Shown here in pieces: positions 1-11,375 of a DNA stretch of 64,000 nt. Positions within the stretch are counted from its first letter, which is position 1. Each line of letters begins with the position of its first letter. Position numbers and translations under genes: made by a program. The notes below the pieces were generated by a model. That model was not told where the DNA came from, made no database searches, and saw nothing but the letters and a program-made list of their open reading frames with translations. Origin of the DNA: Aulostomus chinensis (lineage: Eukaryota > Chordata > Actinopteri > Syngnathiformes > Aulostomidae); the NCBI GenBank assembly GCA_037954235.1, contig JBBMOA010000017.1:24272527-24336526 (forward strand). The letters are read 5' to 3'.

Positions 1-954
1 AAGATCAGGAAACATCTGAGCCCTGCTGATGACTTGTGTCTGATAAACATGTTAATTCATCCATGTCACAACACAAATGTTGATTCCTTCGCTGCTGCTG
101 GTTCATTCAGGAGCTGCTAACCTTAGCACAGACTGACCCCGCGCTGCTGAGCTCAAGCTAGGCTAATGATGTAAACACTGACGTTGTCGCAGACATCACA
201 ACGTTCTCCTTCCACAATTAATGATGTGTTGCAGGAAAAAATGAAAAGTCTCTTGTTAAACTTTTCTCTCCATCTTTTTTTTCTGATGATGTTTCAATTC
301 TACATTCATTGAGTTGAGCCGACAGTCACGTCATCTTTCCAAAGATCACACCAGCAGATGTCAGATGTTGAGTTACTCACTCATTCAATTATTTTTCTCA
401 TTAATTTAAACCTAATTTAATTTGGTTTCTCATTAGATAGATAGTTAAAAAGTGTAACCTCTGTATAATTTCATGATAACTTATAACATTTTTCTATTTA
501 ATTAGATATTTTATCACTGAACAGTAATGAATCATTTCTTTTTTAAGATGTTTTCTTCTTGCACGTCACTGTTAATAGTTACGCTGAAGTTCAACCCTTA
601 ATCACTTCAAGGGAAAAGCTGCCATTTAGAAATGAAGTATCCTGTGTCTATTTTTACCTCCAATTATACTAAGATGACACAGTATTTGCTGGGTTACACG
701 CTCAAAATAACAAAATTAATTTTAAAAAGGGAATTTATTGGAGGAAGCTTGTTCCTTAAAAATACAGTTCAATAGGCTACATACAAATTTGGATGCAACT
801 CGTGTTCCTGGTTGCTCATTCACAGAATAATTACATTTACTTACAAACATCCACTGCAGCGAGAATACACGTCAACACTTTTTCGATTGAAAAAGCTGAT
901 GGGCTCATCCAGCGAGCTGCAGCAGCAGATCATGACGACATGAAGAGTTCTTCC
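1..954. other. noncoding stretch, nothing recognised
   Basis: AT-rich noncoding DNA. I see no exon, splice pattern, RNA gene or recognisable transposon. Open frames are under 70 codons. Confidence 0.6.
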
Positions 955-983
955 TCATCATCATCATCATCATCATCATCATC
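955..983. repeat. (TCA)n microsatellite
   Basis: About nine to ten uninterrupted TCA triplets. Read as protein it gives poly-Ser on the plus strand and poly-Asp on the minus strand, so the short open frames crossing it (793-999 plus, 930-1124 minus) are artefacts of the repeat. Confidence 0.95.
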
Positions 984-1586
984 GAAGGCTTGTACATGAC
1001 CTGCTCGGTGGTACTTTACTGTACCAAGAACAAGATCCAGACGCTGTGATTTAGTTTTATTTTTGAACATAAACATCAATGTTAAAATGCTACTGAGTCT
1101 CCCAGAGTGATGGAGACGTATCATTACTTATTTAAGAATCAGGAGGTTCAGCCAGACACAGGTGTGTGGCAATCATGGTCCTATAAAAAAGGAGAAGTTT
1201 CCTTTAATACCAATAAGAATTCAAAAAGTGACATTTATATGGCAGTGATAATGGAGAGCATGCGGTAACCTGATGACACAGGTGCCGCTTGTGTGCTTAC
1301 TTGGCATTTACTTGAATGTTACGCTTCAGTCAAGAGTTGCAATGAAGAAAGGGAAATGTTTGAGAGAAGATGCATACAGTAGTAACAATACCACAGGTCT
1401 TGTTTGGGGCCCGGAGGCTCTTCTCCTCGCTCATCTTTGTAAAGCAAGTGGCCATTTATCGCAAATGATAGCTAGCACGGCAGAGAAGGGCTGCATGAAA
1501 CATCTGAGCACCTTCGGGTGTTGTAGCGTTAAAGTGGGTGGACTGATGAATGTATTCTCTTCTCTAGATGACAAGCTCAAGGCAAA
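984..1586. other. noncoding stretch
   Basis: No recognisable element. An open frame of 123 codons starts at 1273 and runs into the interspersed repeat at its 3' side. It has no signal peptide, domain or motif that I can identify, so I do not call it a gene. Confidence 0.5.
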
Positions 1587-1765
1587 AATGTTATACAGAC
1601 ATTCTTGGATAGACTTGCTGTTGTCAGCCAACAATCACTGTTAGCTTGAAGCTAAATAAGTGTGGCTGGCTCTTCCTGCATTCTGCAGTAACAGATAAGA
1701 AATGAGGAGGGGGAAAAAGTCCATAAAAGGCAGAACTAAGCTTTTGGGACAAGTATCTCTTTAAA
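1587..1765 (+). repeat. interspersed repeat family 1, copy A
   Basis: This segment aligns along its length with 31170-31372. Shared blocks are the GCTGYTGTYAGCC start, the 'gtggctggc...tgcattct' core, the following purine-rich stretch and the terminal 'ttttgggacaagtatctctt' type end. The end resembles the 'agtatccctttaa' ends common in fish non-autonomous elements. No coding capacity and no target-site duplication were found. Family name unknown; the homology between copies is what is seen, the transposon nature is inferred. Confidence 0.55.
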
Positions 1766-2889
1766 CATACACAATGTACTTGTACGATGTACTGCAGATG
1801 CTTTTCCAGATGCACATATATATATACTCATAACACAAACATGCATTTGCACTCCTGCCCACACATATAATCATACATATTGTATTACACATACATTTAA
1901 TTAGCATAAGTACACTACTGACACATTCAGTACACGAAGGAGGACTGTGTAGTTGTTGTGTCAATCCAAGAGTATTTTTGATTTAAAAACTAAAGCGTTG
2001 TCTCATTTCTAAACAGCTAAAAGCCATAGAAGAGATAATCATGGAGAATGAGGGGGGCACGTCAGGTTCAGCTGGTCAGGTGACACCACTATAGTCACCT
2101 TTCACTTCTTCTGAGCGACTCATTAAACTGTACAGCTGGATGAAAAACCTTTTATCTTCATGGTACCAGGCTCTGCTAGACCCGCCCCCCCTCCTGGATT
2201 ATATAAAATGAATGTATAAATAGGACATCCAATCCCTCTGAGCATATTCCAGTGAACCAAAGCTCCAGCTCACCTTTGTGATTCAGTATCACTGCAGATG
2301 ATTTGGATCCTTCAAATCCATCCTCCGCTGCCTGACACCGCAGCTTTGGACCTGTTTTCAGAGGGAGTTATACGACTGGATGGGTGTGCTGCAACTCTGG
2401 GATTTTCAGATGCAGGTTGGCCTTGACGATGTAGCTTCAAATTGGTCTCAGATGAATCAGAAATGCTTTTAAAAAAGAAATCTAAAGTGCTCATGGGCTG
2501 TGCGGGTAACTTCAAAGGGAAGTTAATATAGATTTCCCTGAGCATTTTGCCACTCTGCTTTGCCATAAACTTTACACAAGCGGCAGAGTGGATGGAATTA
2601 CACTCCGTCTAGAAAATTCACTTTTTCAGCTGTGAAACATATTTGTTTTCCAGTGAAGCTTGGGTCAAGCTTGGTACAGGATAGAAGTTCCCAAACTTTT
2701 TGAAGTCCTGTCCCCCTGAAACATTCCGCCCCCTGCTGTGTCCTCCCTCTACCCCCACAGACTCTCAGCGGATGTTCCAATCAGCTGGAAGTATAGAAAA
2801 CAAAGAGGAGGTCTAATATATGAAGACACGGAAGTGTTATTAACAGTTGTTGCATTAAATCTTTCTTTCTTCCTCTGTGACTCCAGAGC
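1766..2889. other. noncoding stretch
   Basis: No gene recognised. Around 2688-2760 the text 'gttcccaaacttttt' followed by a C-rich stretch resembles the ends of fish hAT-type elements, but no matching second end was found. A TATA-like 'tatataaaatg' near 2200 has no coding sequence downstream. Confidence 0.5.
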
Positions 2890-3145
2890 TCAGAAAGAGC
2901 CGACAAGGTATATTTAGCTTGAGGCTAATAGAAACTGACAGCTAACAGCAGCAAAACTGTCCAAAAAGGTTTGTTCGCAAACGCTCAAGCGCGTCTTCTG
3001 TTATCATCTACATTTTCTTTATCCAGCTGAATGCTCAGTAATTCAAAGAACACCTTGTCTTTTTACCTTTTGGTGATGTTTGTTACTGCTGCTTCAAGCT
3101 CAACATGGCTGGATCTGTCTTGGGAGAAGTATCCCTTTAAGAATG
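2890..3145 (+). repeat. interspersed repeat family 1, degenerate copy C
   Basis: Shares with copies A and B the 'ttagcttgaggctaa' motif (near 2917), an inverted 'ctaacagcagcaaaactg' block (2942-2959), and at the right end 'catggctggatctgtc' followed by 'gggagaagtatcccttta' (3103-3140). The centre is unlike the other copies, so this is a rearranged or internally replaced member. Confidence 0.4.
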
Positions 3146-6100
3146 GAGACTCCCCAAATTAATAAATAAAGATGGCTCGTATTATGCATCAACCTTATGT
3201 TTAAGGTCTGGTGAGACACATGGTCGAAGAAATGTAACGGTTGAGGTTATACGACACACATTTGTTTCATTTGCACACGCGTGACTCACACAGTGCCTTG
3301 TAATTGAAAGCCCGATGGATGTCACTCACACACAAACGAGTGCCTTGCGTGTCTGGATCAGACACCGGGGCTGTGACAAAGCGTCGCGTCTGACAACCCG
3401 GGATGAAAATGGGCTCCAGAGCCACTTTAACCTGCATCCAGTGTGATCAGTGTGGGTGAAGAATGTGTGTCAAAAGCCTGAGAGTCAAAGGTAACCCAGA
3501 CATTGATAGAGGCCTCATGAAAGAACAGCACACGCAGCATGAGTGTAATCAATGCAATTTCCTCTCCACCAAGATGGAGTGAGAACAGCTGCTTCTCTGG
3601 TGGATGACACAGACATCCAAATCCTGACATACGTACCATCCTGCACAAGGCAAATTCATGACATGTGCACATGCATGCCGCCATAGATGAAAGCCATGAG
3701 TCTGGTACAAGGCATGTGGGAATAACAGGAGCCTTGGGGCCTGGTTTAATGAGGAGGATTAGTGAAGCATGGCAGGACTCTTGTACACTGCAGTAGGAGA
3801 GTAGTGAGGCTGGTAGCGGGTGGGGGGTGAGGGGGGGTGAGGGAGCATCAGTTTGTCAGGTAGAGGACAGATTCACCTTAACTCCTAGGAAGCTCTAAAA
3901 TGACACAGAGGACTGCAGACCAGAATGAGGTGAGACTGAAAGAACTGACAAATGAAATCTATAGGCCGCGTGCTGATATTAAATTGGGACGGAGGAAGAA
4001 GGCCGGTGCCCGCCTGGATAAATATGTCTTCTTCACACTGCAAATGTTGAAGTTGAGTTTCCCAGTGACCTTAGAGGGATTCATGAATGAGTTTCTACTT
4101 AATTGCTTAATTTTCCAATATCCGGCCCTCAAGTGGCATTTTATTACTTGCACTGTCCCATCAAAGCAGAAGGGGCAGATGGCTGTAGATAATTTTTGAA
4201 GGCAGACCAGTAATTATGACATTTGTTTTGTTAATTAAGTTTCTTCTTAGTTGGTTTAATTGCCTTTTCTGTAACACTTTAGCAGCGAATTCTCATTCAT
4301 GCATTGGTGAGTTTGACAATATCCGACTCTAATTTTAGTTCCCGAACATTTCTACTAATGTGTGTGTGGCCGGGTCACACACTCAGTCCTGGTGCTGGTA
4401 GAAGCACTCAAGCTGGTAAGATGACGACAAATACACTCGTGGCCTTGAACATGCTCGCACGAATCAAACGACTTACAGCAATTAGCTCTCTGAACTCTCT
4501 CTGGACCGTTTGTGTCTGATCTGTATAAACGCGCGTGGTGTAAACGCATTCAGGACTTGGAACCAGAAAAGGAGGTGGAGGAGGGAGACCAGATGATGTC
4601 GTCTCGTCACGCCTCTGGTGGGCGGCTGAAGCACGATTCCGTGCCATGGCACTTGTGAGTGTGACCAGCCCACCTGAACACCTGTGTCAGGGTCCTCTAC
4701 ACTCCTGAGCCTGCTCACAACCCGAACAACAACATCTGCTGGATCGAGCAGGAAATAAGTGGTTAATGTGACTTAATTCTTCGTTTGAATCAGCTTCTCC
4801 GTCTCTTGTCTAATTGTGTCTCTTGCATATATTCTGTGTAATTAGCTGAGCTGAGTAGATTCACAATGCAGCGCTTGACTGGCTATAATTAGACTCCTGG
4901 AAAGAGTTTTATCTGAGCGGTGCAGATGACATTACACTTTTAAGTGGCCAGCACAAAAGGTTTGCAAACTGACAGAGAATTTCTTCCAGTGACCTCTGAC
5001 AGCGCTTTGTTCATGATGAGGAAGATGATGACAATGATAGTCTCTGCCTCGATCAGCTGCCCTGATTTCAGAAAATACTTCTCTGACTCTCTTTGTTACA
5101 GCACGTTTGTCAGACACTGGGAACAAAGTTCCATCAATCCCAGACAGAACCTTCCATGCCTGGCCAGCACATTCCTGACATGTTTGGGGGAATCAAGCTA
5201 ATTTCTCGGCAGATTGCCCTTTTATCGCTCTCTTTGCCGTCCCAATCATGGCAGTCCATTTTGCCTGATGTACGTCGCCTCTTTGCCATCACTTACCTGA
5301 ACACTCCTTATCAGTTTTCTTCCCCCAAAAGCAAAATTGAAACAAGCGGATTAACTCAATGTCACGGCAGCTTTGTCCCTGGGATAATAGGGAACAATGA
5401 GCTCTGCAATGACAGCGGTAAATGACGGCGATTTTCTCCCAGAACTGGTGAATGATGGAATGAGAAAGGAGGAGAGAGTTTGGGGAGATAGCTTAAGAGA
5501 CGAATCCAACTTTGTAAATCAGAATGCGCAGGGTTTTGCTGAGCGTTTGTCCTGTTGAAACGATTTATATCAATCCAGTCACTGTGGAACAGGAAACACA
5601 TGCTGACTGGAGATATGTGGCAAAATGGTTTAAAGAAGATTACGTTAAGAATGACACATTTTTGAGAAAAGCTTTTGTTTTTAGGGGATGAAAAGTTTAG
5701 GGGAGTTCTCCTCTCACTGCTGACACTACAAACCCTAAATTCATGCAGCATCTTCACCTTGCAAAGATGATTCACGGGCTTCCTTTCCTTCCTCTTCTTC
5801 CTTAACGTACATTTGTCTGCAGTCTTGCAAATGTCAAAAGTTAGAGTTGGGAATGAATATTCTTTGATATTAATTGTTTAGAAGATTTCATAAACTTGTG
5901 TTAAATGGCAAAAATCACAGTTTACTGAAGTGCAACAAATTAAATTTACTGGTTTTGGCCCCAGCAAACATCAGCCAGGTAATGACGACTCTGGCAGGCA
6001 GCTGGAATCTTAGGGTGTGACTGCAATCGTGAAAATAGCTGCTAACCAGATGTCATGACCGTGAAGAAGCAGACAGACACACAGCAAACACAACTTCCTA

Positions 6101-8473
6101 CCGCGTGAGCCATCAAGCTGTGCATGTTACAGTACTCACAGTTCAAGATCTGTAGTTTCATTGGTCAGGTATCCAAACACATATTGATGAATCCCAGAAA
6201 GCCAGTGGGTTCTTGACAGCAGTCACATTTGTCAGAGTTGAGTCTGTCGGCTCGCCTGGAGGGGAGCAGAGCACAGGGGGACATCAGTGGGTACAACTCC
6301 CAAACCGCCAAACACAACAGCAGTCCTTCCAAATGTATCAGGTGAGCCTGTGTATCAGAAGGGTTCAGCTCCTGTAAATTCTCACTAAATAGTCTAAAGT
6401 GATCAGTACATTTGTCTGCTAAGGTCTGGTGTGTGCGACTGGCACGCCCCAAGGTACTTCAGCTGCACGCGTCTGAAGACTCGCTGTGAGCTAGGAGCCA
6501 CCAGCGTTTAATCAAATAAATTAAAAGTACACACAAAAACATTCAGAGAATTGTGTTCCCATCTTATTTGGCACAAAAGGGAGCTGAGCACCGACATGGC
6601 TGATAAAGATCCACGTCAACACTACGAGTGCAGAGGCGCTCGTCAGCCGAGTACGTGAGTGAGTTTCCATCATGCTGTACTTTGGAGGTCTTCATTAAAA
6701 CAATACGTTGAGTAAACTTTGTGTTCGTTTGCTGCCGTCACCGCGGTTTATGCTGTGGAGCCCTGCTGCTGGTCGGATCAGCGGATTCACGCGGGTTAGT
6801 GTTACATCCGTGGCGACTGAAGAGGATAAACGCTCCTGCCCACAGCGGGAGGTCATACATTCTACCGTTTCCCATTGCAGACAAAAGCCAGATGTTTGCC
6901 TGTTTTTCTGGCCGGTGGGGAAGCAGCCAAAGCATAAAGAAATTTTTGATTCCTCTATTTTTCTGCCTCCTTGATGCAGAATGAGCATCTGGCGTTGTAT
7001 TGTACGAATTACAGACAAATTACCTCAAGGCTTTAATGACATTTATGCTCCGGAACATTCCACTGATTGTCCCTCCTGTATTTGCCTTCCAAGTTTTCAT
7101 CTTCGACTCACTTCTGCACAGCTGCTACAATCTTATTAGCTTTTCCGTTTGAATCTGCTGGCGGAGGATTTCTGAGAATACATCTTGAAATTGAAATTAC
7201 TACTGATAGAGTTCTTGTTATTTTTGAACATTTTCCGGGGCCGAAATACAGAAGAGAAAACCTTGATCTTTTCATTGACTTAGTCATGAAGCGGATCGGC
7301 TATCAGAAGCACATGTCCTGACCACAGTGGCTGCAATAATACGAAGGGTTAAAGAGCCGTAGGTGTAGAACAGCAGTATTTCAGACTTTCGATCGGATCG
7401 CTGCCGTCTTTGATTCAGGTCCTCATAATTAAAGAAGAGTAAATCTGTCAGAGAAGGGATCTATATGATAGAGTCATCAAGGTCAGGCCGGGCCGGACGC
7501 CAACCTGTGATGTTTCCAAATGAGCCTTCAAAGGAGTCCTCCCTGACTAAATCTATTTCTGGGTTAGTGTTATGAAAGGAGGCAATATCTGATGCCTCAT
7601 TAAAATTCAGCAACCATGTCAGAGCACATGTCCTCACAGAACACATCGCCGCCTCTGGTTGCTAATGGGAGAAGACAAAAGCACACAGATAGAAAGGTGC
7701 GACACAAACAGCTTTTAGAGTGTATATTTTGGTAAAATTCTGGATTCTAGCTCCAGGCGGCGCTGACCGAGGTGAATAAACAAAAGCCATTCTGTTCCTG
7801 CAATTACTGCTCTCTTTGCTGAACAATACAACTTTCTGCTACAACAAGGCTCTTGTTACGGTCCGCATCTGCCAGACATCTGTCTCTGCCAAATCAGACA
7901 GTTGTGGTGGAATAGTAAATGACAGAAAATCCCTCTGGCTGAAAGAAAAGAAGCCCCAGTCTTATGGCGACGGACAAGAGACACCAAATTAAATGGTGTC
8001 AGTGTGATACCACATGATGAGAACTGTCACAGCGGTCTAGCGGAGAGAGAAAAGAAGATGGCCTGATCCGTGAAAATGACCCTTCTTTGCACTTTCTCCA
8101 TTAAAAACCTGCCCATTCCTCCGGAGATTTGCAGCTTATTTTAAGGGTGGATTCACCCAAATTAACAGAAAAATGATGAGATTTTCTGTAAAGCTTACTT
8201 TCCTTTACCGGGCAGAACTGCAAAAATGTCATGCTCTTTTTTGTTGCAGCTGTTGGAGACACGGCTGTTTTGTTTGACCATATTTGACTGGAACATAGCT
8301 CAGTACGCCCGAGCAGGGCCTCAGTACTGCAGTTCAGGGGGGAGGACAGGCTGATTCAGTTGAGGCTACATAGTAAATATACATCTTAATGCATGATTTG
8401 CTTTGTTTGATATTGTTAATTCTAAAAAAGGACCAGCTGGTACAAACACACGCAGTGACGTTGTAAACAAAGA
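3146..8473. other. long noncoding stretch
   Basis: No gene or RNA recognised. Two parts (about 4930-5430 and 6930-7620) have a balanced, non-repetitive, motif-rich look typical of conserved noncoding elements; this is an impression, not an alignment. The largest open frame is 5362-5775 on the minus strand (137 codons), with no domain. The segment near 8140 ('gtggattcacccaaatta') resembles ends of fish miniature elements. Confidence 0.5.
3818..3843 (+). other. G-quadruplex-type tract
   Basis: Four runs of three or more G separated by loops T, TGA and TGA fit the canonical quadruplex pattern on the plus strand. No gene start nearby gives it a role. Confidence 0.6.
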
Positions 8474-8481
8474 GTCAACAG

Positions 8482-9706
8482 TAGAGCTGGGTATCACCAC
8501 TGACCTCCAGATACGATACGATTCCGACACACTAGGTCCCAAGTCGATACGATTTCCGATACGATTCGATACAATATACGATACGATATTTTAGTGACAA
8601 TACCAATTTTGGTTTGGTAACGGAAGATATTCTCAAAGGACTAATGCTTGTAAATTCAATTGTAAAAGTAACCCTCGAACCTGCTGCATCAGTAAATATT
8701 AATATTTACATTGAGAACTGACCATTAAACAATAGTTATACAACATCATGCACTTGTTATTTAAATATATGACCATCATTCAAAACAGAAGGGCAACTGA
8801 GACTTCCACAAACAGTCAGCAGCTCAGCAAGATGACTCGCGGTGTGGCGAGATTCAATCGCCCGCGTTTGTAAAACGTGGGACATGAAGGACCAGTGACT
8901 GTCAGTTTAACGAGAGGTGATGGTCAAGTAGGAATCGTAGCTCTGCTTGTCCAGCTGTCTCAAGTGATGGCAACTCTCTCTGCCGATTTCATTGCAGTTG
9001 CGACGTTGTTTTTAACATCTCTGTACATCTTTGGGATTGTGACTTGACTCAGTTGTTTCCGTGTCGGTAGCACATGGCGTGGTTCCAGTGTCTGGACGAG
9101 GGGTCTGAAGCCTACATTTTCTACCACACAGGATGGTCTGAGATCCTTGCAGATAAAAAATGCCAGAGCCGAAGTGATGTTCTCTGCACGTGGAGGCGTG
9201 GATGGAAACTCGGTCCCAAATGCTTTCTCCAGCGAGGGTTGTTGCAGTGACTTGTAGTTTCCTGTTTACTGAGTGTCCTCTGGGTGACGCCTCGTCAAAT
9301 GGCTCCAGAGATTAGTTGTATTTCCGTTGAACTTAACCTATACTTTGCACACTTTGCGCACAGCATTATTTTTGTCAAATTCGGCGCAGTTTTTTTTAAA
9401 GCCAAAGTGCTGCCAGACATCGGCTCTTAAATTTGCCGGAGATTAAAGTTGCACTTCCGCCATCTTGTTGTTCTCTGATCGGGGGCACATGGCCTGGATC
9501 TCGCGAGATCTGATAATCTGACTGTAATAACGTTGCACTAAGCACTAAATCACGCGAGACTAAAGGGGCAAACAAAAACAAGAAAATAAACGGGTAAAAT
9601 CTAACGCATTTTAAAAGATCGATACTGGGATTTATGTATCGATAATCTTTCCTACAAATGCACATCGATGAAATATCGGTATACAGACATTTTTAACCCA
9701 CCTCTA
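8482..9706 (-). mobile_element. degenerate hAT-superfamily DNA transposon, 1225 bp
   Basis: The left end begins TAGAGCTGGGT and the right end, read on the other strand, begins TAGAGGTGGGT, an imperfect terminal inverted repeat. The flanks are GTCAACAG (8474-8481) and GTCAACAA (9707-9714), an 8-bp target-site duplication matching at seven of eight bases; 8 bp is the size expected for hAT. Just inside the left end are six GATAC motifs in about 75 bp (8509-8590), and inverted ATCGATA-type motifs lie inside the right end, as in hAT subterminal repeats. The interior carries a minus-strand transposase relic (8816-9463). At 1.2 kb it is far shorter than an autonomous hAT of 3 kb or more, so it is an internally deleted, dead copy. 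Confidence 0.88.
8816..9463 (-). pseudogene. hAT transposase relic with BED zinc finger
   Basis: Reading from the ATG at 9463, a single frame of 216 codons stays in register and matches the N-terminal part of fish ZBED-type hAT transposases. Codons 16-60 form a BED finger: W17, then HFGF at 19-22, C39, H55 and H60. The first zinc cysteine is replaced by Arg36. Codons 107-119 (DLRPSCVVENVGF) and 169-176 (DSWTSRAT) match two conserved blocks of the transposase core. In-frame stops are at codons 7, 42, 66, 168 and 180, and the frame ends at 216, so it cannot make protein. The catalytic domain and the C-terminal dimerisation region are missing. In live copies the protein binds the element ends and cuts and pastes it. 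No host domestication is suggested. Confidence 0.85.
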
Positions 9707-9714
9707 GTCAACAA

Positions 9715-10900
9715 AGGTACACACGCTCTCTTCTTTCACCCCCCATCACATGATATTGTTGGACCAGGGAGTGTGTAGCGTCCGACTTGTGTTACACTGG
9801 CATCATTTACTTGGAGCTGCCAAGTCACTGCACCACCACTTCATGCGGTCATCAGAGGTCGTGTTCATTTCACATACTTTCTGTGAGGTCGTCTTGAAAT
9901 AGGAATTACCAATATTGCTCCACACACATTCCCTTTTGTGTCATCATACGACCTCTGCCTCAGTCACACCGACATGCTGGAGAATATCCTCCCAAAATCC
10001 CATTGAGAGGCTCTCTCGGCAGTGTGGGGTGCTGCTAAGCCACAGAGATTTCCTGACTTCTGTGGCTGTAGTGGTGAGCTGTCGCCAAGTACACCTCTGC
10101 TTTGATGCTGGCAGCACAATATGCTTAATGAGATTCCAGAGCCTGCAAGCGCCATTCTCCACATCTCCCTATTCCCACCTACAGCAGCCCGAGTGCCCAC
10201 ACTGCCTTATGGTGAGCTTAGCATTGTTTGAGTGCAAACAGGCATGAATCTGTAAAAGTTCAACCAGAATTCAGATGGTTACAGTTTCACGCCGTATAAT
10301 TGAGACACTGCTGTCAGCATGCGCGTCGCGTAGGTCATCAACAGCTGTCACTCTAGATTAGGGTTGATGTAACTGAGTGAAATGCCAGAAAATGGCTTCT
10401 CTAACTGAACACAGAGGTCCTGCATTGCCTCTCAGCACCTCGCAGCAGTGACACAAACATTGTCATTTAATGCAAACTTAAAAACCACACGTGAAGATGA
10501 GATGCTTTGAAGAAGCTAATCAAGGCACACGGTCATGGAGCATTGATTTAGATGTGTGGAAGCTGGTTTCTTTACACAACCTAAACACTACAGATCATCA
10601 TCGACGGCTGTCAGGTTTTTGATGTATAACAAGGAGCCTGCATGCTCATACATACCAAACACTGCAGATAGGATGCAAGCTAGCAAGAGCTACAAGGCAG
10701 AGGGAAAGAATGAGAATGTGCGGTCTATTAGATTGACTCTGAGCCAGTGTTAAAGCTGCGTCCTGCCATTTCTGCACTCTTAGAAGGATCAATCATGGCG
10801 GATGGAGGAAACCAAGGAACCATTTCAACGTTTACAGTCTGTGTTTACTAATTAAGCGTGATTAATCATTCATTGTCATTTAATTGTGAGGCAGATTGCC

Positions 10901-10903
<3 letters not shown>
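9715..10903. other. noncoding stretch
   Basis: Follows the hAT target-site duplication. No gene recognised. Short open frames around 9915-10250 on both strands lack domains. Confidence 0.5.
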
Positions 10904-10942
<39 letters not shown>

Positions 10943-11296
10943 CTATATACATATATATGTAAATATATGTATATATGTGTGTATATATGTGTATATATGT
11001 ATGTATATATATATACACACATATACATATATATACACGTATATATATACACACGTATATATGCACACACGTATATATATACACACACGTATATATATAT
11101 ATATATATATACACGTATATATATATACACACACACATATATATATACACACACACGTATATATATATATACACACACACATATATATATACACACGTAT
11201 ATATATTTTTATATATACACACGTATATATATGTGTATATATATGTATATACGCATATATATATACACACACGTGTATATATATATATATACATAC

Positions 11297-11331
<35 letters not shown>

Positions 11332-11375
11332 CATATATATATATATACATATACATATATATATATATATATATG
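10904..11375. repeat. compound (TA)n/(CA)n/(CGTA)n microsatellite, about 470 bp
   Basis: Begins as pure TA, then alternates TATA blocks with ACAC, GTGT and ACACGTATAT blocks, and ends in pure TA. It is entirely alternating purine-pyrimidine over most of its length. All six frames are open and give Tyr/Ile/Thr/His-rich strings, so the frames of 97 to 219 codons across it are not genes. Confidence 0.97.

Noticed and set aside
2688..2760. hAT-like end 'gttcccaaacttttt'
   Set aside because: No matching opposite end or target-site duplication was found.
5362..5775. 137-codon minus-strand frame
   Set aside because: No motif, signal peptide or splice context.
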